Source: Molanna angustata (taxonomy: Eukaryota; Arthropoda; Insecta; Trichoptera; Molannidae). Taken from it: a stretch of DNA of 64,000 nucleotides. Each line of letters begins with the position of its first letter. The stretch's first letter is position 1. The notes under the pieces were generated by a model. That model was not told where the DNA came from, did not search any database, and saw only the letters and a program-made list of their open reading frames with translations. Positions 32,831 to 43,257 of the stretch are shown here, in pieces. The DNA lies in contig OY754964.1 of NCBI GenBank assembly GCA_963576475.1, positions 2,629,501-2,693,500 on the forward strand. Direction: 5' to 3'. A program made the translations under genes and the position numbers.

Positions 32831-33194
32831 ATTTATCAATATGCAAATATATTTAAAAAAAAAAAATTCAAATAACGTTGAACATTCACTAGTGAAAAAT
32901 AACAATAATTCAAAAATTGCTAACAATCTGTTTGCAATAAAAATAGTTTCCATGTTTCTGTTTCCAGGAAGCTAACTACCACTTAACTAATTATAAGATA
33001 ATATGGAAATGTGATACATGAATGGCACAGACAGGTATACGAAGCTGGGATATCCTACTCAAACCATGAATATATTATACACTAATCCACGTCATACCAT
33101 TCATCGCATCATTTAACACAAATTTCAAAACGGGATATTTTTGGATTGACCAAGTTTTCAAACTGAGCTTTAATATAATCAAATTATTTTGTGA

Positions 33195-33330
33195 CATAAT
33201 TTTAACATCTCTATAGAGACGAAGTTGGAATATTATAGGAGAACCAGTAACTCAAGACACCTACAGGGCTTACGACCTTTAATAGGCTGGTTCACGTGAT
33301 GAATTGTATGCGCTAGCGCAATAGGCTGGG
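33195..33330 (+). mobile_element. Fold-back family, single arm
   Basis: TCTCTATAGAGACGAAGTTG, GGAGAACCAGTAACTCAAG, ACACCTACAGGGCTTACGAC, GGCTGGTTCACGTGATG and GCGCTAGCGCAA follow the left-arm order. Confidence 0.55.
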
Positions 33331-33554
33331 TGGTCCATGTATGGAGGATTTTATTTTTTGTCATATCTTAGCGAAAGGGGTCTTAAAATTTGCGCATAAA
33401 TATTTAGATTGTAATTGCATTTTTAATTTTCACATTCAATAGTACTTTTGGTCCTCTACTGATACTTGAAACTGGGACTTGTACGATGTTTTTAGAACAT
33501 GTAATATATTATTTGGATGTTTGAATAAAAGGAAAATATGAATACCTAAACAAG

Positions 33555-33900
33555 TTTATAGAGTACGTCGCGTCGTCAATCTCACTATTTAAAAAAAGGC
33601 TAAAGCAAAAATATTTATATGATAATACCTGATTTCTTCTTCCACTGCTCTTCCTCTCCTAATCCTTTTGTTTTCCCATCATTACTATGAACTGTTATTA
33701 TATTCAAACTTTTTTTTTGTTTTTTCCTTTTTTACTTTTCTTTATAATATACCTATATATATGTATTTTTAATTTTCTTTTTTCATTATTTTATTACCTT
33801 ACTACACGTTGTCTTGTATACTTATTTAAAATTAACTCTGGTTGATTCAATCAGCCCCGCTAGTGTACAAATTATATGAACAAATACATAAAACTAAAAA
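33555..33900 (+). pseudogene. R3 non-LTR 3' end
   Basis: Begins with an RT C-terminal remnant (SISLFKKRLKQKYLYDNT), then a CT-rich UTR (TTCTTCTTCCACTGCTCTTC), a long T-rich part, CCCGCTAGTGTACAAATT and an A-rich end. Same layout as 10195-10580 (-) and 59980-60255 (-). Confidence 0.6.
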
Positions 33901-34359
33901 TAAATTATAAAAAGTAAAATATGAAATTAATATTAAATGTAATCCAAGTTATATAAAGATTTTTTTAAAACGATACTTAAATACCATCACGACATGTTCC
34001 TAGCGGAGAGGAGTAGAAAATCGAACCCCATTTTTTTTATATTTAAAGCAATATTCGTTTTTGCATCATTTCTGTTCTATCATTTTATTTTTCAATAATG
34101 TATTTGCAGTACTTAGTATGTGACAGAATAAAATTTAAACAATCAAACAAGTTGGGATAATTTTACACTACAATTACTTTTTTATAACAATATTAAGATT
34201 TAAAAGTTCATCATTAATTTATCTCGAACCAACTTTGCAATTTTGATCATCACCATAATGTTAATTTGATATGTAACTCAATTGTCAATGAATGAATAAA
34301 TAAATAAAATAAATAATAAATCACTACTTTTTTATCTCAATCAATACCGTGATAATTTA
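33901..34359. other. No gene seen
   Basis: AT-rich interval with a short AAATAAATAAAATAAATAA tail near 34293-34320. Confidence 0.25.
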
Positions 34360-34561
34360 ATAATAAACATTTCCTTGCACCCTGCGCAAGTGGCAAGTTT
34401 ATTGCCGTATGGCAATTTCTTCCAACTAACCAGTGTTTCCAGTCTAGAGAAGCAACATTAGCGTGAGAAATTAATTTAAATAATTTTCTCCTCTGCTGGG
34501 ATCGAACCAAGGACGTCCGCACAGAAACCAAACGGCTTACCAACTGTGCCACGGTGGTCGG
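34360..34561 (-). mobile_element. SINE-A, reversed copy
   Basis: On the minus strand: CCGTGGCACAGTTGGTAAGC (A-box), GGTTCGATCCCAGCAGAGG (B-box), GAAACACTGGTTAGTTGGAA, and GCGCAGGGTGCAAGGAAATG with a TTATTATT end. Well preserved. Confidence 0.8.
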
Positions 34562-34939
34562 TATAATTTAATATTTATTTTATGTGTATATTTTTATATA
34601 TAAGCTACATTTTAAAATCGGGGAATAAATTGTTTTGATTTTATTTAACTGAAAACAGCCACTGGATTTTTGGGGGCGTAAATTTCGTAATAAACACCAA
34701 ATGGAATGTGTCAAAATGCTGACAAAACAAAAATACCGTTTTCAGATTTCATTCGATGTGGCAAATGCCTTTAGAGGGCATTTAAACAAAAACTCCCCGA
34801 TTTGAAATCAAATTTCTAAAATACATATGTTTAACAGTGGGTTTCATAAAAAAAAATTCTGTCTATATTTTCAACATTTCTCAGTAAATATTCGTCACAC
34901 AATTATAAAAAAAAATTATTATTTCATCCAAAAAAAATA
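34562..34939. other. No gene seen
   Basis: AT-rich; no match noticed. Confidence 0.25.
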
Positions 34940-34988
34940 TTTCAAATTTCCTTTAATGCCCATTTCCATAGTTTATCTTCTTGGGCTG
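34940..34988 (+). repeat. Family F repeat, left flank of the Harbinger insertion
   Basis: CCATTTCCATAGTTTATCTT then CTTGGGCTG matches 16525-16559. CTG at 34986-34988 is the left target duplication. Confidence 0.7.
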
Positions 34989-35005
34989 GGACCCTATTCT
35001 CCAAT
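34989..35005 (+). repeat. Harbinger left terminal inverted repeat
   Basis: GGACCCTATTCTCCAAT. 14 of 17 positions agree with the right end read inward (positions 3-5 differ). The TCGC that follows is also shared after one further mismatch. Confidence 0.8.
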
Positions 35006-35165
35006 GTCGCCTATCGATGTCGTATGCGACATTTTATTATTTTCGCACGATTTCTAGAAAATGGTATTCTCGAGTCTCGCATGCGACATAGTCGAATGAA
35101 AATCGTGCGAGATTTTGACGAGTGGTATAGGACCATTCGACATACAATGTCGCATGATTTATCTG
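35006..35165. promoter_or_regulatory. Harbinger left subterminal motif cluster
   Basis: Repeated ATGTCG, GTCGTATGCGACAT, CGCATGCGACATAG, CATTCGACAT and ATGTCGCATG words in both orientations, about 90-250 bp upstream of the transposase ATG. Clustered subterminal motifs are where a Harbinger MYB-like protein would be expected to bind (inference); they may also overlap the transposase promoter. Confidence 0.5.
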
Positions 35166-35257
35166 TCAAAAATAGCCGCCATATTGCCATTTACGTACGT
35201 CAAGCGTCCTTGTCAAAAAGTGTTTTCGCGATTTTGTTAATTCTGTAGCTTGTAACT

Positions 35258-37519
35258 ATGGCTAGTTTCGACGAATTGGTAATTTTATCTATTGGACAAT
35301 ATAACAATATTAACGGACGACGAAACAATTCCAAAATAGTGGATGCTTTCGCACAAAGTGATACGGCCTTCATAAAACACTTTCGCCTCAACAAAAATCT
35401 TGTAAAGTTCTTAATCGACGTTGTTACTCCTCACATGTGTGTGCCATCTCGAGCATCTGCATTGAGTATCGAAACCAAGGTAAGTTCATCATTTTTGGTT
35501 AAACCAATATTTCCCAAGGGTTTCATTGTAGACTTTCATGAATGAGATTAAGTCAAAAATCAATACTATAAACTTTTTTAATCTTTATATGAATGCATGA
35601 ACACTTATTGTATTATAAGAGATGGTTTATTACAAATGTAATAACATTCATAACTATTCCTAAGTGAGCATTAGAATAATTTGTCGTATGTTTCACCTCT
35701 CTCTACAATTTTACACATAAAACGTACATTTCGTTATGAAGATCAAGATTTGACATTTAGAAACACGCTTAGACACTTGAAAAAGTAGATACACTCATGG
35801 ATTCATGTTTACTTAGCTGTCATTGAGTTTTTGTTAACCTACTACATATTATATTAAAATTCATGATTATTTTCAGGTTCTGACAGCCTTGAATTTCCTG
35901 GGCACAGGATCCTATCAGTTACCTGTGGGGAGTAACATAAATAATAATATATCGCAATCTTCCGTCTCAAGATCTTTGAGTGAATTTGTTGATGTTCTAA
36001 ATAAACCAGAAATTTTTAATACATGGGTAAAATTTCCGAGCACAATCCAAGAGTTGAGGAGTATAAGAAATAGGTAAACTAAACTATTTAATTACTTAAG
36101 GTACTGAACTATGTGAGATGTTATTTACGATTACCTGGCTCTTACGGGACCCCCGAAAATAATAATAATAGTGGAAGCACTATTCTATGCTGGTGCGTCA
36201 CAGCAACATTTAACTATACAACCTATAAATTGTATGTAATTATAATTATGAAGTGTTAATACAATTGTAATCAAATCAAGATCAATAAATAAATAATAAG
36301 ATTGATTTTAGCTGGTTGTGGATAAACTTAATATTTTCAATTACTTACATTGATCTACAAAACTAATCAAATCATTTCCTACACCAAAGTCGTTAAAAAT
36401 CTTGGTATCAAATCTTGGTGGCAAGACTATGGAACACCTTAAGTGATGATATTACGACGTCTCAATCAATTCAACTTTTCAAAAAAAGACTAAAGCTGTT
36501 ATGCCTGTCTAATAACTCTTAATTAACACTCCTTCTCCATTCTCTCTCTCCTTCCACAACCTCTACCTCATTCCTTTCCTCGTCGCTGTGATTTTACTTC
36601 TTATCATGTTATGTGTTTTGTCAATCTGTTTTTTTTTATAATATATAAATATAGGTTCTTTTCATCATAACTGTAATGTACACTTCAATATTTATGGCCT
36701 CACATTGCTTTGGTTGGTTGGAAGAAATTTCCTTATGGCAATAAATCTGCCATTGTACACATTATGTACATAAAGTTAATAAATAAATAAACAAAACTAA
36801 CTTTTTGTTTCAGGTTTTATAGAAAGTACAACCTTCCAGGTATAATCGGATGCATCGATTGTACCCATGTTGCAATTGTACCGCCAGCAGGTAACAACTT
36901 AAATTATCCTGAACATGTGTACGTGAACCGTAAAAGTTACCACTCAATTAACGTGCAATTAATTTGTGATGAAGCGTTAAAAATATTAAACGTCAATGCT
37001 TTGTTTCCTGGCAGCACTCACGATTCTTTCATATGGAATAACAGCTTAGTAGAGCCAGCACTTAGAAACCTGTACCGTGGTGGTCATGAAGGATTTTACC
37101 TTATTGGGGATTCAGGATATCCTTTGAGACCCTGGCTCCTAACACCATTAAATTCTCCACAAGGAGAAGCAGAGGAGCGTTTCAATAATGCTCTTTGTAG
37201 AGTAAGAGCGACAATAGAACGCTGCAATGGTGTGTTAAAAATGCGATTTCGTTGTCTTTGCAAGCAAAGAATGTTGCATTACACACCAGAAAAGGCAACA
37301 AAAATTATCAATGCGTGTGTAGTGTTACATAATATGTGTGTTGCTAATAATTTCAGTCTTCCACATTATTTGGAAGATCAAGATGTTGATTTAGGACTGC
37401 TGGATCCATTAGATATACCAGATGGTGCATCTAGTAGATCTAATGGTAATTGTACTAACAGAGATTTGTTAGCTGGTAGGATATTACGAACAAGGCTTAT
37501 AAATACTTATTCCACATAA
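35258..37519 (+). CDS. Harbinger transposase (HARBI1-like DDE nuclease), three exons
   Basis: It cuts and joins the transposon ends in the nucleus, together with the MYB-like partner encoded at 39529-41057. Exons 35258-35479, 35877-36073 and 36814-37519 give 374 residues, close to HARBI1-family length. Introns are GTAAGT...TTTTCAG (phase 0) and GTAAAC...TTTCAG (phase 2). An HTH-like segment (NISQSSVSRSLSEF) is near residue 105. The catalytic triad is D155 in GCIDCTH, D239 in GDSGYP and E275 in IERCNGVLKMRF, all intact, followed by the usual VVLHNMC near residue 327. The ATG at 35258 is the first in frame, 269 bp inside the element. AATAAA lies at 37714-37719. Intron 2 holds a younger R3 insertion. 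No frameshift or stop is seen. A domesticated host gene is less likely because TIRs, a target duplication and the partner gene are present. Confidence 0.9.
36368..36790 (+). mobile_element. R3 non-LTR 3' end inserted in transposase intron 2
   Basis: Flanked by ACAAAACTAA at 36358-36367 and 36791-36800. It starts inside the RT C-terminus (RLWNTLSDDITTSQSIQLF then KKRLKLLCLSNNS and a stop) and continues through the R3 3' UTR (TATTTATGGCCTCACATTGC, GGAAGAAATTTCCTTATGGC) to an AAATAAATAAATAA tail. The right duplication contains CTAAC just upstream of the acceptor, so the probable branch region was kept. Confidence 0.8.
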
Positions 37520-38129
37520 TTATCAAAATGTTTATGAATATAAGTAAAAAACACTATGATTACATTCTATATTTTTAAATTTTGTCTTCTAATAGCCTGT
37601 TTGTTTTTTATGTTTTCAAAGAGATGGTCTGTTTTTTTCTTGAATGAGTAATATTTTTGTAAATTTAAATAAGGATTTTTTATATTTTCTTTATATTGTG
37701 TGATAAGCATGTAAATAAAAGAGTATTGCATAAAAACTACCAGTTATTATTTATCCATACCGATCCTGTTTTCCATGAATTTCTGTCCTATTTCTATAAT
37801 TTATTTCTGAACATATTCCTAGTGTACCTAATCATTGTATCGCATGAACCTTTTTTATGAACAAAAAATTGTAAAGAAATAGAATAAGTGCTATCACATA
37901 GCATGTCTGAAGAGAAAACTGAAGAGTTTCACATTTTGTGTTTGCATCAATGTATTTTTAATAAAATTAAAATTTTTGGTTTTTGTCAATCAGAAAAAAG
38001 TTGTATGAAATAATATGGTAAATAGGTGGTAATTAATATTATAAAAATTTAAAAACTTAAAGAAAAAAAAAAAAAGTATCTATTTACTGTGGCATAGAAA
38101 AGAATTTATTTACAAAAAAAGAACACAAA
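37520..38129 (+). other. Transposase 3' UTR and spacer
   Basis: AT-rich sequence after the transposase stop with AATAAA at 37714-37719 and further A-rich stretches. No other gene is seen before the tandem array. Confidence 0.5.
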
Positions 38130-39520
38130 TAAGCTTAAAGTATTTACAAATAAAGACAAGATGAAATAATTTATTTATATACGCATTATGTATACTTGAG
38201 ACAAATATATCAATGATATTATATAAACTAAAATAAACATAAAGAAAGAAGTAACAATTAATTGAAATAAAAGATTTACATACAAGAATAAAAACAGAGA
38301 GGAGGCGAGATGAAAACATATTATAAAAAATAATTTGTATTTGAAAAATTACTCGTCATTAGCCACCCTAATTAAATTAAAACACATTATGTATTTTTGA
38401 GACAAATATATCAATGATATTATATTAACTTAAATAAACATATAGAAAGAAGTAACAATTAATTGAAATAAAAGATTTACATACAAGAATAAAAACAGAG
38501 AGGAGGCGAGATGAAAACATATTATAAAAAATAATTTGTATTTGAAAAATTACTCGTCATTAGCCACCCTAATTAAATTAAAACACATTATGTATTTTTG
38601 AGACAAATATATCAATGATATTATATTAACTTAAATAAACATATAGAAAGAAGTAACAATTAATTGAAATAAAAGATTTACATACAAGAATAAAAACAGA
38701 GAGGAGGCGAGATGAAAACATATTATAAAAAATCATTTATATTTGAAAAATTCACACGTGATTAGCCACCCTAATTAAATTAAAACACATTATGTATTTT
38801 TGAGACAAATATATCAATGATATTATATTAACTTAAATAAACATATAGAAAGAAGTAACAATTAATTGGAATAAAAGATTTACATACAAGAATAAAAACA
38901 GAGAGGAGGCGAGATGAAAACATATTATAAAAAATCATTTATATTTGAAAAATTCACACGTGATTAGCCACCCTAATTAAATTAAAACACATTATGTATT
39001 TTTGAGACAAATATATCAATGATATTATATTAACTTAAATAAACATATAGAAAGAAGTAACAATTAATTGAAATAAAAGATTTACATACAAGAATAAAAA
39101 CAGAGAGGAGGCGAGATGAAAACATATTATAAAAAATAATTTGTATTTGAAAAATTACTCGTCATTGGCCATCCCAACTAAATTAAAACACATTATGTAT
39201 ACTCGAGGCAAATATATCAATGATATTATATTAACTTAAATAAACATATAGAAAGAAGTAACAATTAATTGAAATAAAAGATTTACATACAATAATAAAA
39301 ACAGAGAGGAGGCGAGATGAAAACATATTATAAAAAATCATTTATATTTGAAAAATTACTCGTCATTGGCCATCCCAACTAAATTAAAACGCATTATGTA
39401 TACTCGAGACAAATATATCAATGATATTATATTAACTAAAATAAAGAAGTAACAATTAATTGAAATAAAAGATTTACATACAATAATAAAAACAGAGAGG
39501 AGGCGAGATGAAAACAAACC
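38130..39520. repeat. ~201-bp tandem array inside the Harbinger element
   Basis: ATTATGTAT landmarks start at 38185, 38386, 38587, 38789, 38991, 39192 and 39393, giving periods of 201-202 bp and about seven units. Each holds GACAAATATATCAATGATAT, AGAAAGAAGTAACAATTAAT and AACAGAGAGGAGGCGAGATG. Inner units differ at few sites, with paired variants (ACTCGTCATT versus CACACGTGATT) showing homogenisation. The array ends 9 bp before the stop of the MYB-like gene, so the last unit forms that gene's 3' UTR. Confidence 0.9.
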
Positions 39521-39528
39521 AATAACCA

Positions 39529-41057
39529 CTATTTCTTGAACGAAGCGGCAATCTTTTCGAGGGCAATAGTTTGCCGCTCCATTAATATTAATTTTTTTTC
39601 TAGGTATTTCTCCTTAATTTCCAATTTTTTGCCAGCTAATACCACCAACTCATCTTGTACTCCTCGTCTTCTAAGAAGAGGCGTGATTCTCTCTCGTCGT
39701 TCCAAACTAGGGAACTCCTCTGCAGCTGTCGAGCAGTTGAATCTTTCCCCTATTGGGAAATTTATTTCCTTTGTTGGGAAATTAACAACTTCCCCTGCAT
39801 TCTCATTAGTTGGTTGATCAATTATAACGTTGACCTCCGATTCTCCACTTTCTGAATGGCCAACTATCAATGTTGGCGTGAGCATAGTTACTATGGCCTC
39901 TTCCGACGGGGTCAACTGACTGCCAACGGGTGGCCCTCCACCAGTCCCTCTCCTTTCCCTTCGCAGAGCAGCCTCTTTTGATTTGGCTTTGGATCGGATG
40001 TCATGCCATGTCTGTAAAGAATAAAACAATGATAATATTATTCAGTAAAATTATACCTACATTTGTGGTCTTACAACTTAACAAATCTTTATAAAAATTT
40101 AAATAATTTCAAGCATTGAAAGAATCTAATAAGTCATCATCATCAGTGGCTCCACAGCCCGGGATGGGCCTTGGCCTCCTCAAGGAATTGTCTCCATTGC
40201 ACCCTGTCCATAGCCTTCTCTCTCCAGTTCCGCACACCGGCTGTCTGAAGGTCCCTTTCAACTCCATCCATCCATCGTAGTCTAGGTCTTCCCACATTTC
40301 TTCTTCCCTCCGGACATGTTGTAAGGATTCTTTTTGGCGTGATCATCTTCCATACGATGCACGTGTCCTAACCAGCGAAGCCTCCCAATTTTTATTGTTT
40401 GAACAATATTCGGTTCGTTAAATAGGCTCTCTAGTTCATGGTTGTATCTAATTCTCCACGTGCCTTCATAGCATTGAAAGAATCTAATAAGTAAATACAC
40501 TAATTCATATTTTGTTCTATAGGTTTTGACATGAATGCAAATGTTAAAACCACCATTTTTTCAAAATTGACTTAGATTAGGTGTCAAATATTGATATAAT
40601 AAAAAATGTAACAGTATTTACTTATGCTAAGCGTTAAACAAAAGTTATATGGTAAAGTTATTTATTCCTTATCAATTTTGAACGATAGTTAACACGTGGT
40701 TTCAAAATGTGGTTATTTTCACTCGTTTTACTTGTCAACAATAAGAAGTGTATTCGATAGAAGCACGTCATTTTGTTGATTAAGAAAGCTTGTTTTATTT
40801 TATCATAAAATCATTAAATTTCTATTTAAAAAACAGCTCAAAACAAAATCTCAAAAATGAATGCTGCTTACCTTCCGCCAATGCATCCAATCCTTGTTTG
40901 CACCGGGAATCGAATTCAGTTTACCGGCGATTTCCATCCACCGCATTTTCGCCGTATTCCTCGAAAATGTATTGGTAAATTTGCCGGACTGCAACTCCTT
41001 TTCTTCATTCATTAATTCCACCAACATGTTCTTTTGTGCATACGAACAATAATTCAT
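39529..41057 (-). CDS. Harbinger MYB/SANT-like DNA-binding protein, two exons
   Basis: In animal Harbinger elements this second protein binds subterminal DNA and helps bring the transposase into the nucleus and onto the ends (family knowledge). Exon 1 is 41057-40872 and exon 2 is 40011-39529, joined in phase 0 through a GTAAGC...TTTACAG intron, giving 222 residues. The N-terminal domain reads NMLVELMNEEKELQSGKF, RWMEIAGKLNSIPGANKDW and, across the splice, WRKTWHDIRSKAKSK. This is the tryptophan-bearing tri-helix pattern of Myb/SANT-like (zeste/MADF-related) proteins. A Pro/Gly-rich linker and acidic middle follow, then a charged C-terminal helix likely to form a coiled coil (residues about 185-220, rich in K, E and L). 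The ATG at 41055-41057 is 427 bp inside the right end. The intron holds an RTE-G insertion. No lesion is seen. Confidence 0.85.
40135..40469 (-). mobile_element. RTE-G 3' fragment inserted in the MYB-gene intron
   Basis: Flanked by a perfect 23-bp duplication (starts AGCATTGAAAGAATC) at 40112-40134 and 40470-40492. The minus strand encodes an RTE-like tail: KIGRLRWLGHVHRMEDDH, a frameshift, then PEGRRNVGRPRLRWMDGVE and EEAKAHPGLWSH with a stop, followed by a GATGATGATG tail. A relative lies at 62085-62480. The identical duplication suggests a fairly recent event. Confidence 0.85.
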
Positions 41058-41339
41058 TTTTTCAATTAAATATATTAATTGTTAACCCGTGACCGATCAA
41101 AATCGTGATGGTATCCGTAAGTATTATAAAAGTCTTCGGGTAAACAGCACAGAAGTGACAGAAGTAAACTTGTACACAATAACAGAGAGCGTCGCAATTC
41201 GCAATGAACGAAATGCAAAGATTTATCATAGAATTGCATTGAAAAAGTTTCTGTTTTGACAACCATAGACAAAAATGGCAAAAAAAAAACATAAAAACTA
41301 TTTCAAACGCACCCCAAATGCTCTGTTGCCACTACTTTC

Positions 41340-41467
41340 ATGTGACATTTCGATGTCGAACGATTTTAATGTCGAATGATTTCAAGAATAGACTAAAAGC
41401 CTATCATGCGACAAATCATTCGACATTTTTTAGGCGACATAGGCGTATGCGACATTAATCATGCGAG
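41340..41467. promoter_or_regulatory. Harbinger right subterminal motif cluster
   Basis: Multiple GATGTCGAACG, ATGTCGAATG, ATGCGACAAATC, CATTCGACAT and GTATGCGACAT words, mirroring the left end. Same proposed role as at 35006-35165, and upstream of the MYB-like gene. Confidence 0.5.
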
Positions 41468-41484
41468 ATTGGAGAATAGACCCC
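41468..41484 (-). repeat. Harbinger right terminal inverted repeat
   Basis: ATTGGAGAATAGACCCC, the reverse complement of GGGGTCTATTCTCCAAT, followed by the CTG duplication at 41485-41487. Confidence 0.8.
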
Positions 41485-41880
41485 CTGAACTCTCACCAGG
41501 TTCATGGTTTAATATTTAAATCTATTGTAAATCATATGACTATTATTTAAATTTTGTATTATTTGTGACTAAATCTGTTTAATCTAATATTTCTGATTAG
41601 TATCGGTTGCAACATCCTTTTTGGGTGAAAATCCTTAGAGAAAAGTATGACAATTTTTATTTTTAATTATTTCATAAATTATTTTATTTTAAATTATTGT
41701 CGCAGAGAAATAAATATTTTATGTGCTTAAAGAGTGCATAAAATGAAAGTGGTTGTTCGTGTTAGTTTTTTTCATTTTGAGTCAGGTTTGTTCTTTAAAT
41801 GCAAAAAAACAACATTTTTGGGTTTCCGATGATTTAAATCACGTATGAATCCTTTCAAACGCACGCCATAGTTGGCCTTA
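41485..41880 (+). repeat. Family F repeat, right flank of the Harbinger insertion
   Basis: CTGAACTCTCACCAGGTTCA, GTTTAATATTTAAATCTATT and GCAACATCCTTTTTGGGTGA match 16557-16710. The later part (TATTTTATGTGCTTAAAGAG, GAGTCAGGTTTGTTCTTT) matches 28365-28560 reversed. A scrap is also at 53865-53900. Confidence 0.7.
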
Positions 41881-42244
41881 CTAACATGTAGGTAAATATT
41901 CATAGTGTATTAGGTGGTTCAATATATCAGGTTTTGAGTCTTAAAAGCGAATTTCTTTTGAAGCGAGTAGGTATAATGCAAATTGAATGTTTGATGAATT
42001 TCTTTTGGGTCCAATGGAAATTGTTCCAATCGGAAGATACTCCCTTTCTAATGAAAAAAGAATAATGGAAATCGATCAAAGTGGTAAAAAGAAATCGCTT
42101 AAAAACATGCATAGTAAAAAATCAAATTAAAGTTGAATTGATAACCTCTTCGGTTTTCAGAAGTCAGATAAAAAAATGTATTTTTATTTTATTTTATTGG
42201 TTGATAGAGATATACAGTCTACACAATTTATAAAATTGAGAATG
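41881..42244. other. No gene seen
   Basis: AT-rich interval without assignable features. Confidence 0.25.
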
Positions 42245-42660
42245 TACATTACTTTATTTATTATTTTTTATTTTATTTATTTGTGATCATATAAACATAT
42301 ACATTATTTTAATATAAGATAGCCGCCTCACTAGAATAAATCTGTTCTGAAGCAGCCACCTGTACATTTGTGAAATTATTACATTACATTAAAAAACAAA
42401 AGAATAAGAAAGCTATAAAAATAAACATTAGGAATACTTACATAATTTTAAATTAAAAAATACAGTTTTAAAAGTGAAATAAATAAAAATAAACACAATA
42501 TAAACAGACAACAAAAAATAATTAGTTAAGAAATTATTGTTGCAACGTTACTTTCATTTTGGGTTCTACCCACATCGAGTAGCCACTTGGTACCACGGGC
42601 TTTGAATTGAGTTAACCCTTTATTAGTGGACCAGTGAAAACTCCGTGCATTATTCAATAG
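42245..42660 (-). pseudogene. R4 non-LTR 3' end, reversed
   Basis: The minus strand encodes the RT C-terminus LLNNARSFHWSTNKGLTQFK then ARGTKWLLDVGRTQNESN and VATIIS with a stop near 42530. After the UTR comes the R4 stem-loop-like signature at 42321-42357 and an AAATAAAATAAAA tail at about 42250-42280. The C-terminus differs from the 24.8-kb copy, so it is a sister subfamily. Confidence 0.6.
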
Positions 42661-43257
42661 GTTAATTAATATTGATTACAAAAAAATACAAATAATGTAT
42701 AATTGATTAACTAGTACCTACCTACATAAAAAAATACATATACAAAACTAGTGGGCACAGGTTTGAATTAGAATTGGTGAAACGTAGAACAAAAATATAT
42801 AACCTATTTTCTCAATTAATTGTGTTATCGCTTTAGCACGAACGTACTTAACATAGACGCCACTAAATTTGGCTGGTATAGTATGTCGAATAAATAAGGA
42901 AACATATGTTTTAAAGTAGGTACGACGTGCAGTCAATCAAATATTAACTATACCGTCTTAATGAAGTGTTGAGGAAGCCATCAAGACTTGCAGTGACAAC
43001 ATGAATATAAACCAATTATTTTTATTGCAAACATACTCTGATATACCTAAGCTTATTATGTTTGAAGCATAGGAAGTCATGCTTAAGAAGAGAACATTGT
43101 TCTCAAAACCGGTCGACATTAGTCCTCATAATATTTTTATCTGTCTTTCCTATATCGATAGTTGGCAATTTTGCAGTTAATCTAGGTATGTATTATTAAT
43201 TGTTTTTTTTTCCTTCATTTTTTAAATTTATTTTATACACGTACATACCATAGCTAT
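42661..43257. other. No gene seen
   Basis: AT-rich interval; no recognisable feature. Confidence 0.25.

Larger units (their letters stand above)
34989..41484 (+). mobile_element. Complete PIF/Harbinger DNA transposon
   Basis: The 6,496-bp element is bounded by GGACCCTATTCTCCAAT and the inverse of GGGGTCTATTCTCCAAT, with CTG on each side (34986-34988 and 41485-41487). It carries the two proteins expected of animal Harbinger elements: a DDE transposase (35258-37519, +) and a MYB/SANT-like protein (39529-41057, -), convergently arranged. Between them lie a transposase 3' UTR and a ~201-bp tandem array. Two younger retrotransposon fragments occupy introns (36368-36790 and 40135-40469). The boundary is confirmed by comparing the flank with the empty site at 16520-16720. 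Both genes appear open and their splice sites are canonical, so the copy may be, or until recently was, autonomous. Confidence 0.9.

Noticed and set aside
35258..37519. Domesticated host HARBI1 gene
   Set aside because: TIRs, a CTG target duplication, an empty site and the MYB-like partner show a transposon copy rather than an immobilised host gene.
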